Assembly: GCA_000431275.1 (NCBI GenBank)
Contig: HF989241.1
Span: forward strand, 16,462 to 28,841
From: Prevotella sp. CAG:755
GTDB lineage: Bacteria > Bacteroidota > Bacteroidia > Bacteroidales > Bacteroidaceae
Direction: 5' to 3'
Length of the DNA: 12,380 nt
The translations under genes and the position numbers were made by a program. Positions 6,261-12,380 of the stretch are shown here, one piece after another (within the stretch, counting starts at the first letter, position 1; every line of letters begins with the position of its first letter). The notes beneath the pieces were generated by a model, which searched no databases, was not told the DNA's origin, and saw nothing but the letters and a program-made list of their open reading frames with translations.

Positions 6261-6342
6261 GACGGTCGCAGTGACAGGAAATCCTGCCAGCCGTCCAGAA
6301 ATTTCTGTCAGCCGTCAGAGAAATTCTGTCACTGCGACCGTC
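6261..6342 (-). repeat. Intergenic repeat C: 17-bp inverted repeat enclosing two 21-nt units; likely terminator of the DUF3298 gene
   Basis: GACGGTCGCAGTGACAG (6261-6277) is a perfect inverted match to 6326-6342, with a 48-nt interior. The interior contains CTGCCAGCCGT at 6284-6294 and CTGTCAGCCGT at 6305-6315. Together with CTGTCACTGCGACCGT starting at 6326, the three CTG starts are spaced exactly 21 nt. On the minus strand the second arm is followed by six T residues (6260-6255), so the element can act as an intrinsic terminator 72 nt after the DUF3298 stop. The interior contains CAGAAATTTCTG (6297-6308 is AGAAATTTCTGT; the palindrome core is AGAAATTTCT), another small dyad. It fills much of the 331-nt gap 6084-6414. 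The rest of the gap shows a poly-T stretch and a CCGGA/TCCGG dyad near 6155 that I cannot interpret. Confidence 0.85.
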
Positions 6343-6414
6343 TCCACAGCCTCGTCGCCCGCGGAATCCCGTCCTGCCCTGCGGTGTATCCGCCCGGACC
6401 GGCCAAGAACGGAG

Positions 6415-7695
6415 TCAAAGTCCGAGCCGCCGTGCGGCCTCGGGGCGCAGGCTGGAACGCACAGAGGAATATGGCAGGACAACGCGGACGACGCCCTCGG
6501 CGTAACTGCCCATCTCATAAGGCTGGAATGCGAACACTACGCCCTGTGGCATGAGAGCCGGAACGGCGGTCACACCCGTGCCGGATGCTGAGGCGTGGTC
6601 GGAAAGGATAACCGGACCATACAGACTGTCGAGGCGGGACGGCGGGACGGCTTCGCCCAACGCCCGGCTGCGGTCGGCTGCCAGACTGTCGAGCAGGAGG
6701 GCACGCACGCGGCCCAGTGCCTCGGGCCGGAAGAGGCCGGAAGCCGTCAGGGGGCGTTCCTCAGCGAGATCGTAGGTGAGATAGGTCTCAGTGTAATAAC
6801 CATGGGCGCCGCCTGTGTAGCTCTGGGTGTCGCGATAGTAAGTATAATAGCCGCCTTGACGCCAGCGCAGGCTCATGGAAACGCCAACGCCGACCGGGGC
6901 GGAACTCCACGTGGCCACGGAGTCGTTAGCGGCAAAGAAATGACGACGCAGGCTGCCTCGGGCACGGCTGTAATCGTCGCGGGTATGGATGACGGGACGG
7001 AACGTCATACTGTCTTGCAAGGCCAATGGTTCCGCCACTTGTCCGAGCACCCATGTACCCATGGCATAGTCGGCGGCAGACGTGCCGATCGGTTCTTCGT
7101 AGTGCAGGCTCAGGTAAAGCGTGTTCTGCGCCCCGGCGGGATAGCCGAACACGGTGTCCATGTCCATCGTCAGGGAGCCGGTCACGACAGCCGGACGCAC
7201 CGCCTCAGGACAAGCGGCGCCGAACACCCACGTTCCGGGCTGCGTCCGGGCGAGATCAAAGTCATCCTGTTCCAATCCCATCCTTGCACGGACTTTTCCG
7301 TCGGGCAAGCCTTCGTAGCGGGCCGGCCCGGAAAGGAGGCGGCGCCCTGCCTGGTCGATGATTTGCTGGTAACCGAAAGTCCCGGCAGGACTGTACATGA
7401 GGAAATAAGCCGCCGTGTCATTCCGGGTAATAAGGTTATAGATATCCTCACCCTCAGCGAGGGAATAGGTAGCCCTCCCGGCAGACAGGTCGTAGAGGTA
7501 ACGCCGTCCGCCATGCGTCCAGGCTATGGCGTAGTCTGAGGGAGTAGCCTCGGACATAAAGTCGCTCATGGCCATGAGGGTGTCGAGATGAGCAATCGAA
7601 TCGGCGGGCAGGCCGACTGGCATCGTGGCCGCGTCGCGGCCGCCGCATGACGTCAATACGGCTGCGGCAGAAAGGGCAAGGAGCAGGTTTTTCAT
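6415..7695 (-). CDS. DUF3298-domain lipoprotein
   Basis: 426 residues when started at MKNLLLALSAAAVLTSCGG (ATG 7695-7693). The open frame continues to 8019, but the upstream part overlaps the promoter and the repeat region and lacks family character. Residues 1-16 are a lipoprotein signal with lipobox VLTSC, so Cys17 is the predicted lipidated residue. The middle (about 30-270) is unrecognised beta-rich sequence. The C-terminal part carries DUF3298 features: SYTGGAHG at 292-299, an Asp/Leu-rich helical region (RALLLDSLAADRSRALGE), then VVFAFQPYEMGSYAEG at 386-401 and VVLPYSSV at 405-412. DUF3298 is the extracytoplasmic domain also found in the lysozyme-binding anti-sigma factor RsiV. Here it is on a lipoprotein with no cytoplasmic part, so it cannot hold a sigma factor by itself. 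A promoter lies at 7722-7756 and a terminator-like repeat at 6261-6342. An envelope role is inference. Confidence 0.82.
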   Translation of the reverse strand: MKNLLLALSAAAVLTSCGGRDAATMPVGLPADSIAHLDTLMAMSDFMSEATPSDYAIAWTHGGRRYLYDLSAGRATYSLAEGEDIYNLITRNDTAAYFLMYSPAGTFGYQQIIDQAGRRLLSGPARYEGLPDGKVRARMGLEQDDFDLARTQPGTWVFGAACPEAVRPAVVTGSLTMDMDTVFGYPAGAQNTLYLSLHYEEPIGTSAADYAMGTWVLGQVAEPLALQDSMTFRPVIHTRDDYSRARGSLRRHFFAANDSVATWSSAPVGVGVSMSLRWRQGGYYTYYRDTQSYTGGAHGYYTETYLTYDLAEERPLTASGLFRPEALGRVRALLLDSLAADRSRALGEAVPPSRLDSLYGPVILSDHASASGTGVTAVPALMPQGVVFAFQPYEMGSYAEGVVRVVLPYSSVRSSLRPEAARRLGL

Positions 7696-7721
7696 TTCGG
7701 TCGGTTTGTGAGTTGTTTTCG

Positions 7722-7756
7722 CAAAGATAGGCTTTTCCGCCCGAGAGGTGGTCAAA
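7722..7756 (-). promoter_or_regulatory. Promoter of the DUF3298 lipoprotein gene
   Basis: On the minus strand 7729-7722 reads TATCTTTG followed by C, a full -7 box. TTTG at 7756-7753 could be the -33 element, with a spacer of 23 nt, slightly longer than usual. Transcription would start near 7717, leaving a leader of about 20 nt before the ATG at 7695. Confidence 0.6.
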
Positions 7757-7830
7757 AATAACGGAAAAACCGACGAAACCGGACAAAACAACGATAAAAG
7801 CGCCCTTTTCACCCAAATAAAATCCAGGCA

Positions 7831-7857
7831 ATGCCACGAAACTTTCCTTCGGGGCAT
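7831..7857. repeat. Imperfect inverted repeat followed by an A7 tract
   Basis: ATGCC (7831-7835) pairs with GGCAT (7853-7857) and CGAA (7837-7840) with TTCG (7848-7851). There is one mismatch between the two parts and a 7-nt loop. AAAAAAA follows on the plus strand, which is the wrong composition for a plus-strand terminator, and on the minus strand the T run precedes the stem. It lies between repeat D and the DUF3298 promoter; its role is unclear. Confidence 0.35.
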
Positions 7858-7874
7858 AAAAAAAGACGCACGCT

Positions 7875-7924
7875 GCGACAGGAAAAACAAATGCCGTGAC
7901 AAAAAGAAGCCGGAACAGCGACAG
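7875..7924. repeat. Intergenic repeat D: degenerate copy of the 21-nt-spaced family
   Basis: GCGACAG (7875-7881), GTGACAA (7896-7902) and GCGACAG (7918-7924) follow each other at steps of 21 and 22 nt. On the minus strand the last unit reads CCTGTC, nine variable bases, GTC and then seven T residues. Repeat C has the same arrangement on that strand (CCTGTC, nine bases, GTC, six T). No long closing inverted repeat is present. It lies in the 379-nt gap 7696-8074, downstream of the frdB terminator. It is weaker than A, B and C, and would be dismissed if seen alone. Confidence 0.5.
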
Positions 7925-8005
7925 GAATCCCTGAACAGCTGGCCAACTCCGTGTCCGGCCGGCTGCGCCACGCCACTGTCGGTTTGCCCGACACAGGCAG
8001 ACGCG

Positions 8006-8044
8006 AAGCGGGCCGGCAAGCTTGATTGGCTCGCCGGCCCGCTT
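8006..8044 (-). terminator. Strong hairpin terminator after frdB
   Basis: AAGCGGGCCGGC (8006-8017) and GCCGGCCCGCTT (8033-8044) form a perfect 12-bp stem with a 15-nt loop, 30 nt after the frdB stop. On the minus strand the stem ends in TT and is followed by CGCGTC, so the U tract is short. The stem strength and its position at the end of the frd operon make termination likely. Confidence 0.7.
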
Positions 8045-8074
8045 TGTCATGACAGGCACCGAAGCACCTGGAAA

Positions 8075-8833
8075 TTAGTCGTTCAGCTTGGCCTTGATAA
8101 ACTCGCGGTTGAGACGGGCAATGTTGGCGATGCTTTCGTTCTTCGGGCAGACGGCTTCGCAGGCACGGGTATTCGTGCAGTTTCCGAAGCCGAGCTCATC
8201 CATCTTGGCCACCATGGCTTTCGCACGCTTGGCGGCCTCGGGACGCCCTTGGGGAAGCAGGGCGAACTGGCTCACTTTCGACGACACGAAGAGCATGGCC
8301 GAACCGTTCTTGCAAGCTGCCACGCATGCGCCGCAACCGATGCAGGTGGCGCAGTCCATCGCCTCATCGGCGTCTTGCTTCGGAATGAGGATGGCGTTGG
8401 CGTCCTGAGGAGCTCCGGTGCGGACGGTGATATATCCCCCGGCCTGCTGGATCTTGTCGAAAGCCGAACGGTCAACCATACAGTCCTTGATAACGGGGAA
8501 AGCAGCCGAACGCCAGGGCTCAACAGTGATGACGTCACCGTCGTTGAAGCGACGCATGTAAAGCTGGCAGGTCGTGGCGCCCGTTTCGGTCTTGCCATGA
8601 GGCGTTCCGTTGATGTAGAGCGAACACATGCCGCAGATGCCCTCACGGCAGTCGTGGTCGAAGACAAAGGGCTCCTTACCCTCTTCGATAAGCTCCTCAT
8701 TGAGGATATCAAGCATCTCCAAGAACGATGTATCGTCGGGGATGTCTTTCATCTCGCGCTGTTCGAAATGGCCAGCGTCCTTCGGACCATTCTGCTTCCA
8801 GTACTTAATCGTGAAACTTATATTCTTAGCCAT
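8075..8833 (-). CDS. frdB: Fumarate reductase / succinate dehydrogenase iron-sulfur subunit
   Basis: 252 residues. FrdB passes electrons between the cytochrome b subunit and the FAD subunit through three iron-sulfur clusters. All ligands are visible: the [2Fe-2S] site CREGICGMC with Cys62, Cys67, Cys70 and then Cys89; the CIGCGACVAAC motif with Cys164, Cys167, Cys170 and Cys174; and CTNTRACEAVCPK with Cys219, Cys225 and Cys229. By analogy with other FrdB proteins the last two groups together hold one [4Fe-4S] and one [3Fe-4S] cluster. An extra Cys161 precedes the second motif. The start MAKNISFTIKYW is preceded by AAAGGA on the coding strand, a usable ribosome site. It is the last gene of frdC-frdA-frdB, 37 nt after frdA. 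Confidence 0.96.
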   Translation of the reverse strand: MAKNISFTIKYWKQNGPKDAGHFEQREMKDIPDDTSFLEMLDILNEELIEEGKEPFVFDHDCREGICGMCSLYINGTPHGKTETGATTCQLYMRRFNDGDVITVEPWRSAAFPVIKDCMVDRSAFDKIQQAGGYITVRTGAPQDANAILIPKQDADEAMDCATCIGCGACVAACKNGSAMLFVSSKVSQFALLPQGRPEAAKRAKAMVAKMDELGFGNCTNTRACEAVCPKNESIANIARLNREFIKAKLND

Positions 8834-8870
8834 TGTTTTGTCCTTTCTTGATTTTCGTGCAACTACCGTA

Positions 8871-10817
8871 TTAATTCTTATAGTTACGAGTCTTCACCTC
8901 GATGGCCTCGTACTTCAACGGCTCCTTATACATGACAGGAGCTTTCTCGTCGGAGCCTTGATACTCCCAGCACGACACGTAGAAGCAGTTGGCATCGTCG
9001 CGTTTTGCCTCGCCGTCTTCGGTCTGGTATTCTTCGCGGAAGTGACCGCCACAGCTCTCGTTGCGATTCAGGGCGTCGTAAGCGATGAGCTGCCCCATCG
9101 TGATGAAATCGTTCAGGCGCAGTGCCTTGTCGAGCTCAACGTTGAGTCCTTCTTTCGAACCGGGCACGAAGAGATTCGTCTCGAACTCCTGGCGGATTTC
9201 TTTAAGCAGGACGAGAGCCTTTTCAAGACCTTCTTTCGTACGGGCCATGCCCACATATTCCCACATGATGTGACCGAGTTTCTTGTGGATGCTGTCGACA
9301 GATTCCTTACCCTTGATGTTCATCAGGTGGTCGATGCGGTCGTTCACAGCCTTCTCAGCGGCAGCGAACTCAGGCAGATCGGTCGAGAAGCGAGGCACGG
9401 TGATCTGATCGCTGAGGTAGTTCTGGATCGTATAAGGCAGCACAAAATATCCGTCGGCCAATCCCTGCATCAGCGCAGAGGCTCCCAAACGGTTGGCGCC
9501 GTGATCGGAGAAATTGCACTCGCCAATGGCGAACAGACCAGGGATGTTGGTCTGCAACTCGTAGTCAACCCAAAGTCCACCCATCGTGTAGTGAATTGCG
9601 GGGTAGATCATCATCGGATTGTCATAGGGAGAGACGTCTGTGATCTCCTCATACATGTCGAAGAGATTGCCATAACGCTGCTCGACGGCGTCGCGGCCCA
9701 AACGCTGTATAGCCTCAGAGAAATCGAGGAATACTGCCAGACCGGTGCTGTTGACGCCATAGCCTTTGTCACAACGCTCCTTGGCGGCACGGCTGGCCAC
9801 GTCACGCGGAACGAGGTTACCGAACGCCGGATAGCGACGCTCCAAATAATAGTCGCGGTCCTCTTCGGGAATGTCGCGGCCCTGTATCTTACCTTCTTGC
9901 AGTTTCTTTGCGTCTTCCAGCTTCTTGGGCACCCAGATGCGGCCGTCGTTGCGGAGCGACTCAGACATCAGCGTCAGTTTCGACTGCTTGTCGCCATGAA
10001 CCGGGATACAGGTCGGGTGGATCTGAACAAAGGCAGGATTGGCAAAGTAGGCGCCCTTGCGGTAAGCGGCGATAGCTGCGGAGCAGTTGCATCCCATGGC
10101 GTTCGTCGAAAGGAAGTAAGTGTTGCCATAACCACCCGTAGCCAAAACGACGGCGTGGGCTGCGAAACGCTCGAGCTTGCCGGTAATCAGATTTTTAGCA
10201 ATGATACCACGGGCGCGGCCGTCGATGATAACGACGTCTTGCATCTCGTAGCGGCAGAACAGCTTGACGGTTCCGGCGTGGACCTGACACATCAATGCGG
10301 AGTACGCACCGAGCAGGAGCTGCTGGCCGGTCTGGCCTTTCGCATAGAACGTACGGCTTACCTGAACGCCACCGAAAGAACGGTTGGCAAGAAGGCCGCC
10401 ATACTCACGGGCAAAAGGAACACCTTGGGCGACGCACTGGTCGATGATATTGGCACTCACTTCGGCCAGACGGTAGACGTTGGCCTCACGGGCACGGTAG
10501 TCGCCACCTTTGACGGTGTCGTAGAACAGGCGGTAAACCGAGTCGCCGTCGTTCTGGTAGTTCTTGGCTGCATTGATACCACCTTGGGCAGCAATGGAGT
10601 GGGCGCGGCGCGGAGAGTCTTGTATGCAGAAATTAAATACCTTAAAACCCATTTCGCCGAGCGAAGCGGCAGCAGAGGCGCCGGCTAGTCCTGTGCCGAC
10701 GACAATAATATCCAGCTTGCGCTTGTTGGCCGGATTGACCAATTTCTGGTGAGCCTTGAAGTTCGTCCACTTCTCAGAGATCGGTCCCTCGGGGATTTTC
10801 GAATTTATTGTAGCCAT
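8871..10817 (-). CDS. frdA: Fumarate reductase / succinate dehydrogenase flavoprotein subunit
   Basis: 648 residues, full length. It catalyses fumarate reduction (or succinate oxidation) at a covalently bound FAD on the cytoplasmic face of the membrane. The Rossmann motif [14 protein letters not shown] is at residues 41-54. [15 protein letters not shown] follows, with His73 as the expected FAD-attachment residue. [10 protein letters not shown] at 225-234 and [10 protein letters not shown] around His267 line the dinucleotide and substrate regions, and [17 protein letters not shown] lies in the FAD domain further on. The C-terminal domain has the helical [10 protein letters not shown] and [17 protein letters not shown] segments of the family. 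The length and the partner FrdC of the five-helix type put it in the Bacteroidetes/Wolinella/Bacillus-like class (B-type). In anaerobic Bacteroidales the enzyme normally runs as fumarate reductase, producing succinate. Confidence 0.97.
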   Translation of the reverse strand: MATINSKIPEGPISEKWTNFKAHQKLVNPANKRKLDIIVVGTGLAGASAAASLGEMGFKVFNFCIQDSPRRAHSIAAQGGINAAKNYQNDGDSVYRLFYDTVKGGDYRAREANVYRLAEVSANIIDQCVAQGVPFAREYGGLLANRSFGGVQVSRTFYAKGQTGQQLLLGAYSALMCQVHAGTVKLFCRYEMQDVVIIDGRARGIIAKNLITGKLERFAAHAVVLATGGYGNTYFLSTNAMGCNCSAAIAAYRKGAYFANPAFVQIHPTCIPVHGDKQSKLTLMSESLRNDGRIWVPKKLEDAKKLQEGKIQGRDIPEEDRDYYLERRYPAFGNLVPRDVASRAAKERCDKGYGVNSTGLAVFLDFSEAIQRLGRDAVEQRYGNLFDMYEEITDVSPYDNPMMIYPAIHYTMGGLWVDYELQTNIPGLFAIGECNFSDHGANRLGASALMQGLADGYFVLPYTIQNYLSDQITVPRFSTDLPEFAAAEKAVNDRIDHLMNIKGKESVDSIHKKLGHIMWEYVGMARTKEGLEKALVLLKEIRQEFETNLFVPGSKEGLNVELDKALRLNDFITMGQLIAYDALNRNESCGGHFREEYQTEDGEAKRDDANCFYVSCWEYQGSDEKAPVMYKEPLKYEAIEVKTRNYKN

Positions 10818-10841
10818 ATTCTTTTGTTTGTTTTTTTGTTT
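10818..10841 (-). promoter_or_regulatory. A-rich translation leader directly before frdA
   Basis: On the coding strand the 24 bases before the frdA ATG are almost only A and C (AACAAAAAAACAAACAAAAG then AAT). There is no Shine-Dalgarno motif. Bacteroidetes commonly use unstructured A-rich leaders instead, and this one likely gives strong translation of the most abundant subunit. The 63-nt frdC-frdA spacer shows no terminator. Confidence 0.55.
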
Positions 10842-10880
10842 GAACGTTGGGAGGCTGCGCCAAAAGACGCGGCCGCCTGA

Positions 10881-11558
10881 TTAGCATGCACCGCCGCAGA
10901 ACGCGAATTTCAGGGCGACAACGAGGAAGAGGAGCATCAGTATCGTGGCGTACCACATGCCTACCGTTTTCCAGCGGTTGAACCAGATCTTGCCGTTCCA
11001 GCCGAGCGTTTGGAAAGCACTCCAAAAGCCATGGGTCAGGTGGAACCAGATGGCGACAAACCAGATGACGTAGAGCACCGTGAAGACGGGATTGCTGAAC
11101 GTCTCGACGATGTAACCGTAACCGTCACCGGCATAGCAGGGCCCCATGTAGGGGTCGCCGATGAGTTCGGCAAACATCATGTTGTACCAGAAGTTGTAGA
11201 GGTGAAGAAGCAGACCTACGACCACGATTACGCCCAGCACGAACATGTTTTGCGAGGCCCATTCCACTTTTCCGGGACGGTCGGTCACGGCGTAGCGGTT
11301 ACTGCCGCGCGCTTTCCGGTTTTGGAGCGTCAGGATGATGGCGTAGATGAAATGGATGGCCACCAAGGCTGCCAACACGAGCGTAGCGGCCACAGCATAC
11401 CAGTTGGCGCCGAGCATTTCGCACACTGTGTTATAGGCTTCTTCCGAGAAGAGCGCTACGACGTTCATGCACGCATGGAACGTCAGGAACAGGATAAGCG
11501 CGACGCCTGTAACCGACATGATTACCTTTCGTCCGATTGATGAATTACATAACCACAT
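10881..11558 (-). CDS. frdC: Fumarate reductase / succinate dehydrogenase cytochrome b subunit
   Basis: 225 residues with five predicted membrane helices. It is the di-haem membrane anchor that takes electrons from menaquinol. The N terminus MWLCNSSIGRKVIMSVTG is typical of the Bacteroidales b558-type subunit. Candidate axial haem histidines lie in the helices: His28 (FLTFHACMN), His69 (LVAIHFIYA), His119 (GLLLHLYNF), and His173 or His176 in FHLTHGFWSAFQTLGW. It is the first gene of the operon and has its own promoter region (11678-11708), with a leader of about 115 nt. The C terminus (KFAFCGGAC) has two cysteines of unknown meaning. Confidence 0.95.
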   Translation of the reverse strand: MWLCNSSIGRKVIMSVTGVALILFLTFHACMNVVALFSEEAYNTVCEMLGANWYAVAATLVLAALVAIHFIYAIILTLQNRKARGSNRYAVTDRPGKVEWASQNMFVLGVIVVVGLLLHLYNFWYNMMFAELIGDPYMGPCYAGDGYGYIVETFSNPVFTVLYVIWFVAIWFHLTHGFWSAFQTLGWNGKIWFNRWKTVGMWYATILMLLFLVVALKFAFCGGAC

Positions 11559-11677
11559 AGAGAAATTTTTGAAATTAAGTTATTAATGTTTGAAGTTGTT
11601 CTCGTCAAGCGCAGGACTGCGACGCGTTCTCCCGGCCGGTGGCCTCCTCATTTGTGGGGATATGCGGGAGGATGTTG

Positions 11678-11708
11678 CAAAAGTAGTCCATTTCGCGGGA
11701 GTAGCCAA
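11678..11708 (-). promoter_or_regulatory. Promoter of the frdCAB operon
   Basis: On the minus strand 11685-11678 reads TACTTTTG followed by C, a full match to the -7 box. TTG at 11708-11706, 20 nt upstream, can serve as the -33 element. Transcription would begin near 11673, about 115 nt before the frdC ATG, leaving room for leader regulation that I cannot identify. Confidence 0.65.
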
Positions 11709-11709
11709 G

Positions 11710-11745
11710 AAAACGCCGGGGTTTTGCGATTGCCGGCATGCCGGC
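11710..11745 (-). terminator. Possible weak terminator after argB
   Basis: GCCGGCATGCCGGC (11732-11745) is a 14-nt palindrome lying one base past the argB stop. A second small dyad, AAAAC/GTTTT (11710-11714 with 11721-11725), follows and gives a GTTTTCTT tail on the minus strand. The stems are short, and the second overlaps the frd -33 region, so read-through from argB into frd is possible. Confidence 0.35.
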
Positions 11746-11746
11746 C

Positions 11747-12380
11747 TCAACCGATTTGCGTTCCGGCCGACTGGCCAAGAGCGTCGGCACGGGTGATAAT
11801 GACGCGCCCTACGCCAGCCTCGACGGCTTGCAGACTGTTTTCAATCTTGGGCAGCATCCCTCCACTCACAGTGCCGTCGGCTGCCAACCGTGCGAAGTTC
11901 TCACGCGTGATGCGGGGGATAACGCTGGCCTCATCGGCCGGATCGGAAAGGACGCCAGCGTGCTCGAAACAATAAACCAGCGTCACGTCGAACCGCATGG
12001 CCAGCGCCTTGGCGGTCTCGCCGGCAATGGTGTCGGCGTTGGTATTGAGCAGTGAGCCGCAACCGTCGTGCGTCAGCGGAGCCATAACAGGCACCACGCC
12101 TGCTCCCAAGAGCATGGCGAGCATGTCGGCATCCACGCGGTCCACGTCGCCGACAAAACCATAGTCCACTTCGCCACTCACGCGGCGGTGCGACCGGATG
12201 ACGTCCATGTCGGCTCCCGTCAGGCCCAACGCATTGACTCCATGTGCCTGCAAGCCGGCCACGACGTTCTTATTGACCAGTCCGGCATAAACCATAGTGA
12301 CCACGCGGAGCGTCTCTGCGTCAGTGACGCGCCGGCCGCCCACCATCTGCGTAGCGATGCCGAGGCGGGCCGCCCTGTCA
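11747..12380 (-). CDS. argB: Acetylglutamate kinase, C-terminal part (N terminus outside the window)
   Basis: The frame is open to the right edge (about 211 residues seen) and stops with TGA at 11749-11747. ArgB phosphorylates N-acetyl-L-glutamate in the second step of arginine synthesis in the cytoplasm. Family features are clear: VGGRRVTDAETLRVVTMVYA near the edge, followed by GLVNK; a central VPVMAPLTHDGCGSLLNTNA strand-loop with the NTNAD motif; LVYCFEHAGVLSDP; and a SGGMLPKIENSLQAVEAGVG motif before the C-terminal VIITRAD / GTQIG. ATG 12346-12344 lies inside this conserved region and is not the real start. It is read in the same direction as frdC, which has its own promoter after a 188-nt gap. 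Confidence 0.94.
   Translation of the reverse strand, partial: DRAARLGIATQMVGGRRVTDAETLRVVTMVYAGLVNKNVVAGLQAHGVNALGLTGADMDVIRSHRRVSGEVDYGFVGDVDRVDADMLAMLLGAGVVPVMAPLTHDGCGSLLNTNADTIAGETAKALAMRFDVTLVYCFEHAGVLSDPADEASVIPRITRENFARLAADGTVSGGMLPKIENSLQAVEAGVGRVIITRADALGQSAGTQIG

Noticed and set aside
561..7924. The spaced GACAG words as a CRISPR array
   Set aside because: The units are far too short, the spacers are similar rather than unique, each site has only two to four units, and no cas gene is present.
7696..8019. N-terminal extension of the DUF3298 gene
   Set aside because: The frame is open, but it runs through the predicted promoter and repeat D, and the lipoprotein signal peptide begins exactly at 7695.
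7748..8851. A 367-codon plus-strand frame across the frdB gene and the gap next to it
   Set aside because: Most of it is antisense to frdB, which has all its cluster cysteines; the remainder runs through the terminator and repeat D.
8628..10688. A 686-codon plus-strand open frame opposite frdA
   Set aside because: Same reason: frdA covers the stretch with full FAD and substrate motifs, and the antisense product has no recognisable domain.

Overview
The window looks like a chromosomal segment of a GC-rich member of the order Bacteroidales. The clues are the Bacteroidetes-type -7 promoter boxes (TAnnTTTG) before several genes, a lipoprotein with an acidic stretch after the lipidated cysteine, an ECF sigma / small membrane protein / DUF4252 operon, a YbeY with the Bacteroidetes-style Asp in its metal motif, and the three-subunit fumarate reductase operon (cytochrome b, FrdA, FrdB) common in this order. 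I cannot name a genus. No tRNA, rRNA, CRISPR array, transposase or phage gene is visible. Most of the gene content is core rather than accessory.

Layout: 1-513 (+) is the 3' end of an APC-family amino-acid permease. 833-1756 (+) is a lipoprotein with two lipocalin-like domains behind a good promoter. All later genes are on the minus strand. ruvB (3324-2287) reads into ybeY (2253-1840), which converges on the lipoprotein gene. A SIMPL-domain membrane protein lies at 4067-3366. The three-gene ECF cassette (sigma factor 6083-5571, membrane protein 5581-5069, DUF4252 protein 5072-4590) has overlapping ends. A DUF3298 lipoprotein occupies 7695-6415. The fumarate reductase operon runs frdC (11558-10881), frdA (10817-8871), frdB (8833-8075). 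The 3' part of argB enters from the right edge (to 11747).

How the genes work together: FrdCAB form a membrane quinol:fumarate reductase (or succinate dehydrogenase). The ECF cassette looks like a self-contained envelope-signalling unit: cytoplasmic sigma factor, single-pass membrane partner and exported DUF4252 protein, probably translationally coupled. RuvB and YbeY are housekeeping proteins for recombination and rRNA maturation.

The most unusual signal is outside the genes. Four of the long intergenic regions (561-624, 4280-4332, 6261-6342, 7875-7924) carry the same short words, ACGGTCGCAGTGACAG or ACGGCTGACAG, or decayed versions of them. The GACAG ends are spaced 21 nt apart (one step in the weakest copy is 22). 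Two copies are closed by perfect 17-22 bp inverted repeats followed by pyrimidine-rich tracts in the direction of the upstream gene. They therefore look like a dispersed repeat family that also serves as transcription terminators. This is the best candidate here for something undescribed.
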